Counted from the first letter of the stretch, positions 1-11,351 are shown. The stretch: 64,000 nucleotides of DNA from Calendula officinalis (GCA_963853835.1 OY970832.1:3988001-4052000), one strand, 5' to 3'. Notes: generated by a model from the letters alone, not told the origin. A program made the numbers and translations.

Positions 1-1117
1 TTTGTTTTGGATTATGGAGTTTGAGGATTATGTTAATTATTTGTTAGTATGTTTTTAGTGGTTTATAACTTTATACTTCTATAATTTGTTGAGTTTATTT
101 TCTATAAATTGCCTCATTTTCAAGTTTTTTTTTCTATAAAACAATTAAAAAGAAGAAAATTAAATTTTACGGTTTTGTCTTAAATTTATTTGAAATTTAT
201 TTGAGAGTTATGTCAGATAAATTTATATTGAAACCCATTTTTTTTTAATATAAAATTATCTTGAGGATATTGTATGAATATTAGTAAATAGTTTATTAGA
301 TGTCATATGAAAATTCTTCATCTTGTAGGTAAAAACTTACTAGTTTTTGAACGTAGCTTATTAAAATATGATTTTTATACCAAGTATTGGTGTTTTATGA
401 AATTAAACTAAATAAATAACATATATTTTACAGATCAATTAAATACACCGTCAATATGAGTTACTTAGTACAAAATAGATTGTTAATGTAGGATTTTATT
501 CTCCAACGACCTACAGAAGAAAAGAATACTTGCATATCTTTGGAAAAAAAGAAGTAAAAGCAACATCAATATTTTTCCAAACTATCGCTCATAAGTGACT
601 TCGGTTTTCTGTCAAAAAAACATCAATATTTTTCCTTTTTAACTGTTAAAAAAGGTAAAATTGGAGATAAGTAAGTTATTATTTTACACAGATTATCATT
701 TTAGATTTATCGATCATTCACAATTGATCACTTTAGATTTATCGATCATTCACAATTTATAATTTTAGATTTATCAATCATTCACAATTAATTATTTAAA
801 TTAGGGGATAGTGAGAGTGTGACTTTCACATACCTAAGCTTAGATGTGAAACCACCATAACTATATAATTTTGGTTAGAACTCAAAATAATTATTTTTTT
901 ATGGAAGTCTTGTGACTTTCCCACCATATTAGAACGCTTACACAATTAAAAAAAAGTATACGTACACACATGGACATGCATTGAATATAAACATCATTTC
1001 ATGAAACATGAAGCTTGAAACACCATTTTAACAAAAATATAATTAAGATTCAAGGATGAGTTTTAGATGAGATTTGATTCATTTGATACACTAGTAAGTT
1101 TATGTGTTGAGTTATAA
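1..1117. other. AT-rich spacer, no gene seen
   Basis: No convincing ORF, RNA gene or terminal repeat was seen. Around 700-790 a short unit (atttatcgatcattcacaat) is repeated about three times with small changes, which is a local degenerate tandem repeat. Confidence 0.5.
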
Positions 1118-1680
1118 CACTAGTACAAAAATGAGTTAAGGTCACACTTTTAACAAAACAGCCCAGCCACACTTCAATTTAATGTTTAGCTACATTTTAA
1201 TTTAGTTTGTGTGTCTATTATATTGAAAAAAAATGTTTAGCCACGCTTAAACATAACAAATGTGACATTTACAAGCCACATTGGAATATAGTGTGACCAA
1301 ATGTCACCATGTGCCACTGATTTCTTTATACATGGAAACATATTGTGATAGTTTTTTTAAGAGACGATTGGTGAATATATTGTCACATGAATCAATTGTT
1401 TATGTGTCTGTATCATGGAGTGAACTTAGACACATGAACCTGTGATGTAGCTAAAAGATAATATATATGGTCACATTAACTACTAATGTGTCCATATGAT
1501 AGTGTTTATTAGCCACTTAGCAATAACAACAAAAAAAAGGTAACTATAAGTATTTTATGGTTATGTTTCATTATATTACGTGTGTCTAAAAATGAATACT
1601 TGTCATGATAAAAGAAAACAAAACTGTGGCTATTACTATTTTATGGTCACGTCTAAAATTTAGTATATGTCTAAAGGTAA
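1118..1680 (+). mobile_element. possible CACTA-type transposon end
   Basis: The stretch opens with cactagtacaaaaat, which resembles a CACTA-element terminus. It is followed by many short, repeated sub-terminal-like words (gtgtctaaa, gtggcta, ggtcacac) in both orientations. I did not find the opposite terminus or a 3-bp target duplication, so it may be a truncated or decayed copy. No transposase is encoded. Confidence 0.3.
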
Positions 1681-1698
1681 ATCATATCATATTAACTA

Positions 1699-2011
1699 CT
1701 TCCTCCGTATCAAAATAAGTGACACACTTTCCATTTTGGGGTGTATCAAAATAAGTGACACACTTTGAAAACTTTCCTTATTTGGTAAAAATAGTGGGAC
1801 CCATACCCACTAACTATCTACTTTAATAAAGTGAAATTACCCTTATACCCTTACTTTTACTTTTAAAACTCATTAATATCACTTTATTCAAGAAAAGTGG
1901 GACCCATTCTCCACTAATTATGTACTTTAATCTATTTTAACCCCTACTTTAATCTTTTACCTCAAAAAACGTGTAAGCCAATTTGTGTCACTTATTTTGA
2001 TACGGAGGAAG
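1699..2011. mobile_element. Stowaway-like MITE, copy 1
   Basis: It has terminal inverted repeats beginning cttcctccgtatcaaaata, with the exact complement at the other end, flanked by TA on both sides. It is 313 bp with no coding capacity. The interior (aaagtgggacccat..., ctttaataaagt) is shared with the copies at 3007, 9305 and 61897, so this is one MITE family. The TA duplication and TIR style fit Tc1/mariner-type Stowaway elements. Confidence 0.85.
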
Positions 2012-2800
2012 TAATATACATTTTCCAAACGGATGAACAGTAAGCTCATCATATTTTTTTCTCTTTTGTTTATTTTTTATCGTCTTCCGCCTAGCTTTGT
2101 TGACAATGTTTTAAAGTTGAAAATTAGAGGCGTTTGTAAGTCAACGAAAGGATGTGCAGTTTAGTGATTCGATATTTGAAAATTTCCAATTTACTGGTTT
2201 ATTGTTCTTTATATGAATTTATTATAAAAGCTTGATTTTTGATTTACATAAGAGACATTATGTAGATTTATTTTATCTGCGCTATTACAATATTACTTTA
2301 TACGTTTCTAAATCGCCTTCCTATTCAATAACTTAGGTATGTGACAACTACACATCACTTTCCTTTTAAATTATTAGTGGTTATAACTAACTAGAACCGG
2401 TCAGTTGGACCTAGAATCAAGTTGAACCAGAAAAAATTATTTTTTTCTAAAAACATTAGATAAATAAGGTTACTTTATGTATGTGTAATACTGTTTGACA
2501 CCACAATCAACTTGTTTAGCAATAGACGTACTAGACAAATCTCAAAAGTTCTAAGTTCATAATTTTTGAAACTTTAGTTCACTTTTTTCTGTTTGTAAAT
2601 ATTTAACATTTATATTGCATTTAATAATTTTGTGATGATGTATTTCGGTTTTTATTTATCATGAAAGTTTTCCTTAGATATAATTTGATGACAGGATTCT
2701 TTTAAGAATTAAAAATTTCATGAAAATATGAGATTTTTTATTCACGCGTAATTAAACTAGAATGTATATAATGTATTACTATTACTATATACATTATGTA
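2012..2800. other. AT-rich spacer, nothing recognised
   Basis: No ORF of interest, RNA gene or repeat boundary was seen between the first Stowaway-like copy and the hairpin at 2801. Confidence 0.4.
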
Positions 2801-2947
2801 TTTATCAATGAATACTCTTGAATCATCATGACTACTCAGGGTCGGGCGCGAAACTTCGCAGACAGTCCCGCGTTTTCTCGCACTGCGAAGTTCGCGCCCG
2901 CCCCTGAGTATTCATGCATGATTCAAGAGTATTCATTGATGAATAAA
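2801..2947. repeat. long near-perfect hairpin with GC-rich core
   Basis: The left arm (2801-2861) and right arm (2883-2947) are almost fully complementary: tcaatgaatactcttgaatc on the left is matched on the right, and the inner stem is gcgaa/ttcgc with cgggcgcg/cgcgcccg. A loop of about 21 nt separates the arms. The core is strongly GC-rich, whereas the surroundings are over 70% AT. It could be a foldback MITE or a small-RNA precursor. No target duplication was identified. Confidence 0.7.
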
Positions 2948-3006
2948 TAACACTTCCGTCTCAAAAAGAACGACTACGATCTATTCTCGTATTCTCACAT
3001 AATATA

Positions 3007-3319
3007 CTACCTCCGTATCAAAATAAGTGATACACTTTCCTAAAAGGGGTGGAACAAAATAAGTGATACACTTCAAAATCTTTCCTTATTTGGCAAAAAT
3101 GTGGGACCCCTTCTCCACTAACTATCTACTTTAATAAAGTAAAATTACTCTTTTACCCTTACTTTTACTTTTAAACATCATTAATTTCACTACATCCAAA
3201 AGAAGTGGGTCCCATTATCCACTAACTATCCACTTTATAATATTTTAAATCACTTTCCAATTTTTTGCCTCAAAAACCGCAATTTCTCAAATGTATCACT
3301 TATTTTGATACGGAGGTAG
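3007..3319. mobile_element. Stowaway-like MITE, copy 2
   Basis: The TIR ctacctccgtatcaaaataa and its complement end the element, with TA on each side. It is 313 bp, the same length as the copy at 1699, with the same interior. It is non-coding. Confidence 0.85.
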
Positions 3320-4360
3320 TATAATTTTTAAAGGAATTCATTCCTAAAATTTGATTTCTAAGTATGAAGATACGAGGATGTTCATGAGAGTCGAGAAAAA
3401 AGGAAAAGTCCATGTATATAATTTTGGCACTAATTATAATTAAGATGGCGATTCTTATTTATTAAAAAGATACATAAACAATATAATCGTGCATTTGAAT
3501 AACTTCATTCAGTCGTTAAAATATGGTGTTGATTCTTGAAGATTTCTAATTTACTCAGGAATTAATATATTACTACAACATAATTGTAATTTTTATTAGC
3601 AAAATCTTTATTTAATACTTGTATATTACGAAATATTTTTTTTTAAAGAAAATATATGTAAAGATCACCTAAATATTCAACTTTGTTCATTAAAACTACA
3701 GGGCCCTAGCGCCCAGCTTCGTTGGAGAGGCCTCGCCTGATCGACAGTTCTTTCTCCCCCTTTCGTCATAAGGCGTGGTCTAACTCTGAACCATTCTTTG
3801 TGTCATGTATTGAAACAACTTTGTAAGTCGTTTAAGTGTATATTTATTTTCATATATACCAATTTCACTCAAATTGATGTCAAAAACTTATTAGATAACC
3901 AAAAACGATGCTAATTATAAAAAAAAAATTAATGATATAAATAATAATTTAAATGTCAAAGTTATCATTCTTTTATCTAGTTTTTCTATTTTATTAAAAT
4001 TTTAGTTCATGTATAAATCTATATTTATTTTATTTATGTACATTGTTTTTTATAATTATATAATTTTCCGACCTTATATATTATCATTTCCCCTTTTAAA
4101 TTAAAATTTGTACAAACTTGCAATATTATGCGGGAAATCGTGTCCATAAACGTCATTAAGCAATAAACGGTCAAAACGGAAAGTGTTCCCCGTCCTTCTC
4201 TCACACCCACCAATAAACACACACTTTCTCTCTCTAAAACCAGCATTCCGATGGCTCTTCAATCTTCAGTTGTTACCACTTCAATGGCTGATTAACCTCT
4301 CTTAGTCAATCAAAAATTTGAGATGCTATTGAAAAACGTATCAGAAATCGAAAAAACAAA
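3320..4360. other. spacer and presumed upstream region of MCU
   Basis: AT-rich with no coding signal. A GC-richer island near 3700-3780 (gggccctagcgcccagc...) stands out but was not recognised. A TATA-like ttatatatta lies near 4074-4083 and ct-rich leader sequence (tctctctc) near 4225, consistent with a promoter and 5' UTR for the gene starting at 4361. Confidence 0.4.
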
Positions 4361-6302
4361 ATGTGGAGATCGTCATATTCGTTATTGAAGCACGCGGTGA
4401 AATCAACAGCCGTTAGGTCAAATCCGACGTCAATTGGATGGAGAAAAACCGATTTCGTTGAATCTAATAAGCGATTGCGTGCTTGTTTGTTCTCGAGCTC
4501 GATCGGAGGTGGCGGCGGAGGGTTAGGGCACGGCGGAAAGGATAATGACGATAATGATAGTATTACGTTTGCGGAAGCTAAAAAGCTTATGCGATTGGTG
4601 AATGTTGAATCATTGAAGATGAAATTGAGTACTGAAGGAAAGGAAACGATTTGTTATTCGGAACTTTTGGAAGCTTGTGAGAGTATGGGAGTTACTAAAT
4701 CGATTGAGGAAGCTAAGATATTTGTTAAAGTCCTTGATGAAGCTGGTGTTATTCTTATTTTCAGAGATAAAGTTTATCTCCATCCAGATAAGGTACAACT
4801 TTAATTCCTGGACAAATTTATAGTGTTTGTTCATCAAATTAGTAAGTATGTTTGTGTTCGCATATGTTACGAGTTAATTAATGCATCATAACATAAGATT
4901 AAGCTGAAATTCATACATACAAAACATCTATGAGCTGAATTATTTCAAAATCTTAAAAAGTTTTAACAAGTTCTATATAGACATCCAAATCTGATATCCT
5001 GAACATGCTTAAAATCTCACGTTCTTTTGAATTAGTTTATTATCTTAGAATATTAATATGTTTGCTTTAAAGTAGTTACAATCTGAAACGAATAAACAAC
5101 CAATGGTTGCTTTTGCATAGGGAGTTGATTTATAGAACTGACAACACATGGCTGCTAGACATTATGCTTGTACCTTCTTAAAAGTAAAGTTCTAGTGAAG
5201 CTTCTTTTGATAAATAAAGTTCCCCTGTTCTAAAGAAAGCATATGAATTTTGATCTACTTAATCATTCCTCACTATTTTATAGCTTAGGCTTGATCTTGG
5301 ATTGTGTTTGATTTTTGAAATTAAGGGACCATCAACAGAGGCGGAATTAGAACGTTTCATCAGCAGTAGCACCTTGTACGGATAAAAAGGCGGAGGTGAA
5401 GGGGGTTGCGTTCTCCTGCAGGGTCCTAAGACAACTACTAATTTTATAGATCTAAAACTCAAAAACTACAAGACACACACTTTGGTTTCTTTTTATTTGG
5501 TTTAATTTTTTTGGAGCGCTTTGAATTTGGACTATTGATTGATATTTTAGTTTTTTAAAGATTGATTTGGGCCATTGGTAGGCTTTTTTAATCTGGTAGA
5601 AACACTGCACCACAATACCCAAAAAAATTCTAAAATATTTACCCTGTGAGAAAAAATTTGAGTAGTGTCCCGTGCCACTGGGGGACCTATAATGGTTCCG
5701 CCCCTGACCATCAATGTTACAAATTTCAAAACTAAGGACTATTTGTGTAATTTTCAAAACTTTAGGGACAATTTATGTAATTTACTCGTTAATTTTCCTT
5801 CAACAATCAGGTGGTTGATCTAGTTAGACGGGCGGTCCCGCTAGCCCTAACACCCGAAAACGACCCGAGACGAGAAGAATTGCGGGCCCTACAAGCAAAA
5901 CAAGAAGAAATCGACAGCCTGGCCCACAAACAAGTAAGATGCATCCTATGGACCGGGCTCGGGTTTTCCCTAGCCCAAATCAGTCTCTTTTTCCGCCTAA
6001 CTTTTTGGGAATTCTCATGGGATGTTATGGAACCAATTGCATTTTTCACCACAACATCGGGTTTAATAATCGGTTATGCTTACTTTTTATTCACATCGAG
6101 GGACCCCACATACCAAGATTTAATGAAGAGATTGTTTCTTTCGCGAAGAAGAAAATTGATCAAGAAACATAATTTTAATATTGAAAGGTTTATGGAGTTA
6201 CAAAAGAAATGCAAGTCACCATTAGATGAACATCCTTTAACTAAACATCATATAGGAGGGGTTGAACTTGAAACACGAGATCTTTTACATAGACATCATT
6301 AA
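4361..6302 (+). CDS. MCU: calcium uniporter protein, mitochondrial (MCU family)
   Basis: Pore-forming subunit of the inner-membrane Ca2+ uniporter, which carries Ca2+ into the mitochondrial matrix. Exons are 4361-4792 and 5811-6302 (GT-AG, phase 0), giving 307 residues. The N-terminus (MWRSSYSLLKHAVKSTAVRS) is rich in R and S and lacks acids, as expected for a mitochondrial presequence; a glycine run and an acidic stretch follow. Exon 2 holds a coiled-coil-like segment (REELRALQAKQEEI), then TM1 (ILWTGLGFSLAQISLFF), the selectivity-filter signature WDVMEP (plant form of the WDxxEP/DIME motif), and TM2 (FFTTTSGLIIGYAYFLF). Length and domain order match plant MCU proteins. It ends 682 bp from the stop codon of the convergent FHIT gene. 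The intron carries a hAT MITE. No lesion is seen. Confidence 0.95.
5336..5706. mobile_element. hAT-type MITE inside the MCU intron
   Basis: It starts cagaggcgga and ends tccgcccctg (imperfect TIRs) and is flanked on both sides by the exact 8-bp duplication accatcaa (5328-5335 and 5707-5714). The 8-bp duplication is diagnostic of hAT transposition. It is 371 bp with no transposase. The TIRs resemble those of the element at 9618. Confidence 0.88.
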
Positions 6303-6984
6303 CATAAAGGGTTGACTTTTGAGTTGACTATTTTCTTGAATTGTTGAGGAAGATTATTTATGTTTTGCTTTCGAATACTTGTTGAGGAAGATTATATACG
6401 TTTTGGTTTCGATTTTCGAATACTTGTTGAGGAATATTATGATGTTTTGGATTATTTTAATTTTTTAAAGGAATACTTGGTTAAGATATGATATCTTTTT
6501 GGTTATGATGTGGAGTTGAATCTTGTGCATATTTTGTAGAGGTTATAACTTATAATGTGGCTCGACTCATAAACGATTACAATTTGAGTTGAATTGGATT
6601 GTGTTGACCACATTTTTTACTTTCTTTTTGGAATTTTATAAATAATTAACGTCTTGAACCTTCTCATAAAAATATATTTTACAAATATAGTCTAAGGTTT
6701 TGTTTGAATATGAGGTCTTATGTGTTTGAATTTGATTACAGATAATGAATAAATCAGAATGTAAATGACACAAAATTGTCGTGTTCTAACAGAATGACAA
6801 TACTAGACGTGTGTAACACAAAAACATAAATGTCATGAGTGGAGATATTCATAATATATGGACTCCACTCCAATATGAAGTAAAATCACCGGTCTAACAG
6901 TATTCAAGCAGGTGGTCCATCAACCAAATGGTGATTGAATTAATTATTAACTAAAACAAGGATTAGAACCTAATTGCATTTAAA
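6303..6984. other. 3' spacer between convergent MCU and FHIT genes
   Basis: AT-rich, with the expected 3' UTRs of both genes. Two imperfect copies of a tacttgttgaggaagatta-like word occur near 6335-6440. No gene was seen. Confidence 0.5.
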
Positions 6985-9227
6985 CTAAGAAAAAAGGTTT
7001 CTATATTCTTGTGCCTCTTGAGCCATTTCATCCATGCTTCTATCTTTCCTTTCTTTGTCCAAATCAAGTGTCTTCTTTAGTTCCTTTTCCTTTTCATCTA
7101 TCTATAAAAAAAAAAATATAACTTTTGTAATTATATTTATATGTAGCGCAATAATTACTCATAATAGTTAAAATATTTAATAAATTAACAAAAGGTGTTT
7201 CATATCAACTCAACCTGACCCATATCCAAAAATTACCTGTTTTGACTTTTGACCCGTCACCCAACCCATCCGAGACAATAGGAAAAGCATATTAACTTAC
7301 AGCATCATAGATTTCATCATTGTTCTCAAAATCACCGCCTTTTCGAGGAACAATGTGAATGTGAACATGAGGAACTGTTTGTCCTGCCTGGGGCCCATCC
7401 TACCGAAAAACAACACCCTTTAGTTTGAGATACTCAATTAGATAATAATGCTTAAAATTAATATTTATCATTAGCCTTTGACATAAGATATTATGCGCCT
7501 TTCATATAATAGGGTTAAAGTCATCAAAATGTCACATACTTATCAACAATGTTTGTTATAGGTGTTCAGTGATGTAGTTTTTTGGTCATTTAAGTCATTC
7601 TACTCTTAAAACTGGTTAAACAAGTTACTTTGTAGCCAGAAATTCATATGGCCAGCAGGAAAGCTATGAACTGTCAACACCATGACTTTAATATTCTGGC
7701 TACAAAGTGACTTAATTAACCGCTTTTAAGAGTGCAGTGACTTAAATAACCAAATAAAAGTACAGCACATAAAAATAACATTTTTATAAAGTAACTTTAA
7801 CCCTATAGGACTATATAATATAGATAGAGTACAACTAATGAAGGGAAAGAAATTGAATTGAATTATATATCAACTTACTTGAATTGCAAATGTAAGTGAA
7901 GAAGCTTTGTGGTATATCTCAAGCTGTTTCCCAATCTTTTGGGCTGAAATCCACAAGTCACTAGTCTCTTCTGTGGTTAGGTCAATAAACCGTTTGACTT
8001 CACGCTTTGGGCACACAAGCACATGTGGCTTTTTTGTCAAGTCATTCATAAAGATCCACGTTTAAAAATAAAAAATTAAATAAATAAATGAAGAGCTAAT
8101 GGTGGTAAAATCGAAGGGTAAAAAAAACCGGGTTGGACCGACCCGTTAGCACGTTTTGTCTTTCCTTTTTAATTTTATAAAAAAAAAAAATGTTTCAAAT
8201 ATGACTAAAAAAATGTAGTCACAATGATAATCTAATCTTTGAGATAAAACAATTTAGGAGGTTCTAATGTTCTATGATCGTGAATACAGATGGGTTGACT
8301 TTTGACATGTTCGACTCATTTTCAATTTAGCTAGTCTTTTCAAGTTTACTTATTTGGCCCGTCTGATGCAATGTATGACCCAAATTGGCCCGTTTGATGC
8401 AATGTATGACCCAAATTGACCTGTTTACCTATAAATAGGTCTAAATTGCCACAAAGAGAATATACTTCTATGCCTATAAACTAAGATGTGTAACACTCGT
8501 AAAATTTCTATCAATCTACACAACCTACATTAAAATACCCAAAATGCAGAATTGCATAACCGCAGAACCTTAAGATATATCATATATGAAATACTTCTAT
8601 AATCATAAGTATAAAACACTACACCCAGTGCATGCTTGTTTAAGGATATGACCTGTGCAAAAAGAAAAAAATATGAAAATAAATCAGAATTAAGTAAAGT
8701 GTACGCAAATGAACCCTAGGGTTTATAAAAACATATAATCGTTGAATCAACAAATCAACAATTCAACATCAATACATTAGCAGATATTGAGTTTCTGAAG
8801 ATATTAAACACAATTTCGTAACCAAACTGAATGAAAACAAAAACGAAACCCTAATACGATAAACAGAAATCAGCATTATATTATAAGAACGAACAATTAC
8901 CAGGAAGAAGCGGGCGAAGATTGACCAGAGCATATGAAAGATCTGTAGAGTAAAATACTTCCTTTTGATTGATTTTGTACGGTCCGAATTTATAATTTAC
9001 AGCTTCCATCTGCACACGTCAATTTTTAACGTAAATTGGAAATTAAAAAAAATACTGAAAATGGAAATGAATTTGCTGTTGATAAATTGGATACATTTGG
9101 AACTCACCTGACTGGATGAAGAAAATGATGCTCTTCCGGTTTGGGAACGGGCGGCGACGATGGGGCGGAGGACGACGGATGATCGGATAGAGGAGAGCGG
9201 TGAAAGTAGCGATGATAACCTTTCCAT
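6985..9227 (-). CDS. FHIT: bis(5'-adenosyl)-triphosphatase, FHIT-type HIT protein, with N-terminal presequence
   Basis: Histidine-triad hydrolase that cleaves Ap3A to AMP and ADP. Coding exons, read on the minus strand: 9227-9108, 9009-8901, 8652-8650, 8024-7879, 7399-7301 and 7101-6985; total 594 nt, 197 residues. Exon 1 encodes a 40-residue S/R-rich presequence (MERLSSLLSPLSS...) suggesting an organelle isoform. Exon 2 opens with an in-frame ATG (MEAVNYKFGPYK) that could start a cytosolic form. The catalytic HxHxHxx motif is PHVHIHIVPRKGGDF, preceded by DGPQAGQ; the conserved PGHVLVCPK lies across two introns. With ordinary GT-AG splicing the frame breaks at that point. A GTC microexon and an AT-AC intron restore it exactly. 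The C-terminus is a charged helix (DEKEKELKK). Intron 7400-7878 carries a foldback element, and two MITEs lie just upstream. Confidence 0.9.
7511..7804. mobile_element. foldback MITE-like element in a FHIT intron
   Basis: The ends are agggttaaagt and actttaaccct. Long inner arms are complementary (actttgtagccagaa against ttctggctacaaagt), so the whole 294 bp folds back. No clear target duplication could be fixed in the AT-rich flanks, so the superfamily is open. Confidence 0.65.
8025..8649 (-). other. candidate U12-type (AT-AC) intron of FHIT
   Basis: The donor, read on the minus strand from 8649, is ATATCCTTAA, an exact match to the minor-spliceosome 5' site. The intron ends AC (8026-8025). 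A branch-site-like ACTTGAC lies with its branch A 12 nt before the AC end, inside the window typical of U12 introns. No AG in this region gives the correct reading frame, whereas the AC end joins to ATGTGCTTG and completes the conserved H-V-L-V of the HIT fold. 625 nt. Seen directly; use by the minor spliceosome is inferred. Confidence 0.82.
8356..8417. repeat. tandem duplication, 31-bp unit x2
   Basis: The unit ggcccgtctgatgcaatgta... is repeated head-to-tail with one substitution (8356-8386, 8387-8417), inside the AT-AC intron of FHIT. Confidence 0.85.
8650..8652 (-). other. 3-nt microexon (GTC) of FHIT
   Basis: It lies between a good U2 acceptor (pyrimidine tract then TGCACAG, ending at 8653) and the U12 donor starting at 8649. 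It joins exon 2 (...CTTCCTG) to the next exon (AT GTG CTT) to give L-P-G-H-V-L-V, the family consensus. Skipping it would keep the frame but replace the conserved G-H with D. Confidence 0.72.
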
Positions 9228-9304
9228 TTGTGTAATTGCGTTTAGTAAATTTGTCGATACGACGGCGTTTTTTTTTTAAAGAAAATAGCACGGAAAAACA
9301 TATA

Positions 9305-9611
9305 CTTCCTCCGATTCAAAATACACTTTGTGTTTTACGGTTTTTGAGGTAAAAGATTATAATAATGGTTAAATTAAATTAATTGGATAGTTAGTGTGGA
9401 ATGTGTCCCATACTTTTTGAATAAAGTGGAATTAATGATATTTATAAGTAAAAAGTAAGGGTAAATGAGTGATTTCACTTTATTAAAGTAGATAGTTAGT
9501 GGGTGAAAGTCCAACTATTTTTTGCTAGATAAGGTGATTTTTCAAAGCGTATCACTTATTTTGATTCACCTCAAAAAGAAAAGTATATAATTTATTTTGA
9601 ATCGGAGGAAA
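9305..9611. mobile_element. Stowaway-like MITE, copy 3, upstream of FHIT
   Basis: Ends cttcctccgattcaaaata and tattttgaatcggagga, with TA flanks. The interior matches the copies at 1699 and 3007 in reverse orientation. It starts 78 bp upstream of the FHIT start codon, so it is likely within the promoter. Confidence 0.8.
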
Positions 9612-9617
9612 TACAAG

Positions 9618-9792
9618 CAGTGGCGGACCCAGAAAAAAGTTGAGGGGTGGCACCGGTTGCACAATTTTTCTCAGGGGTGTCACCTACACTAAGAAAAGAA
9701 AATTTAAAAAAAATTAACACTACTTTAATGCTATTAAAAAAAATTCAGGGGTTGTACGGGCAACTCCGTGCACCATACTAGGTCTACCCCTG
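9618..9792. mobile_element. hAT-type MITE, 175 bp
   Basis: Terminal repeats cagtggcggacccag and ctaggtctacccctg, flanked by an exact 8-bp target duplication aatacaag (9610-9617 and 9793-9800). It is inserted at the very edge of the Stowaway copy at 9305. Non-coding. Confidence 0.9.
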
Positions 9793-9910
9793 AATACAAG
9801 TATAAGGAAAAAAATTAAATTAATAGATTTCATTCAACTTTATGAGTTTTTGAACCGACATTTGAAGTGAAACACTACTACACTAGCCACCTTTCCTTCT
9901 TTCACGTGCC

Positions 9911-10030
9911 ATGAAATCCAAAATTCCAAATACAATTTTTGCCATACTTATTCTTTGGCTAACCTCGTTGGAAATAGCGACATCTCTTCAGGCAAACGAC
10001 TTAGAGAGGTTTACAAGTAGTTGCTTATGA
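9911..10030 (+). CDS. possible short secreted peptide ORF (39 aa), doubtful
   Basis: A 39-codon ORF begins MKSKIPNTIFAILILWLTSL and ends RFTSSCL. Residues 5-25 are hydrophobic and followed by a plausible signal-peptidase site (SLQA/ND). It could be a secreted-peptide precursor, the first exon of an unrecognised gene, or chance. There is no homology call and no clear downstream exon. Confidence 0.2.
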   Translation: MKSKIPNTIFAILILWLTSLEIATSLQANDLERFTSSCL

Positions 10031-11351
10031 TATTTTGATATCCAAATTGTGTTAATATTATTAGCAATTAAAGCTCTGTAAGGAAAAAATAGCCAAAAAA
10101 GTCTCCACATTAGATTGATGGTAATAGTGAGTATGAAATCACCGTTATATCATTTTATTTATGTATTCTAAACATATAATCAAACTTCTATAATGATTAC
10201 TACACCTAATACCAAAAAAAGGGCCACAAGCTAGCATAACTATTTGGTCGTCTAAGCGACTAAACTTAACAAAAGAAAAGGTGGAAGACGCATGGTGGAG
10301 GGTGCTCGTAAGGGGAGGGATGCGTCGTCAAAAGAAGACACAAGGTTCAATCACGTTATTAAGTATAGCCTTATAAGTTATAAATAATTCTTACAAATAT
10401 CTAAAAGTAAATTGTGAGTAAAAGTAAAAAGTAAAAAAGAAAAAGAAAAGATGAATGCTTAAAAGAATAAGATATACGTAAATGTAAAAATTTTACTTTG
10501 AGTTGTGCTTTTTCTTTGAATCTTTTAATGAAATCACTTTTAAAAAAAATAAAATTGATAATGACAGTTCTAAGAGTTGTCTCTAAGTACATAAAAATTG
10601 TACATTAATTAAACTTCGGTTTATTTGTACATGTTTTTGTGGTTTATTTTCATTTTTATCCATGATTTAAAAAAAATGAAAATTAAACTTCGGATACCAA
10701 CGGCTTGTAAGCTACATTGACATAGGAAACTTTATCGCACATGTATCTCTAGCATACCACCCTCACTCCTACCAACTAGTAATCAAAAACGGAATACAAA
10801 CGGCTGGCACTCTATAAATGTTTTGATACCCACACACGCTATTGCAAGTTTGCAACAACATTTCCTAAATTGTAGACAGTGATATGTAACGCAATTTAAT
10901 TTATGAGAAATGGTATTTGTACTATTATTTATGTTATTTATATATTTATTCACAGTATTAAAATCAAAAAATGATATGATGAAAAATATTAGTAGATTAC
11001 ATATGTCATCGTGTGGTAAATACTAACATAAAATATACACAAATAATAGACCATAATATCATTCCTATTAATTTATTATAGAGAAAATTACATATATACG
11101 TGATTTGTCATTTATTACAATCTTATTTTCTTAAATTCATTTACTATACTAAACATTCTCGTATGTTCAGTTTGTTAGAATGGTGACTATTAAAAAATTT
11201 CAAGTAGCCAAACTACTCTCTAATCTTTTGTAATAAATAGGAATAAATGATTACACATGTAATAATTGGTAAATTAGAAAGATCATTCATGATTTTTTTT
11301 TTTATTAATAGATTTTTTTTCTTTTTATTTATCTTTTATATATGTTCTTCC
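10031..11351. other. AT-rich spacer, nothing recognised
   Basis: No gene, RNA or bounded repeat was identified. One patch near 10280-10340 (ggtggaagacgcatggtgg...) is GC-richer but has no long ORF. Confidence 0.4.

Noticed and set aside
7879..8901. FHIT as a frameshifted pseudogene
   Set aside because: With GT-AG sites alone the frame breaks by one base, but a textbook U12 donor, branch site and AC acceptor plus a GTC microexon restore the exact family sequence, so a splice explanation is better than a lesion.
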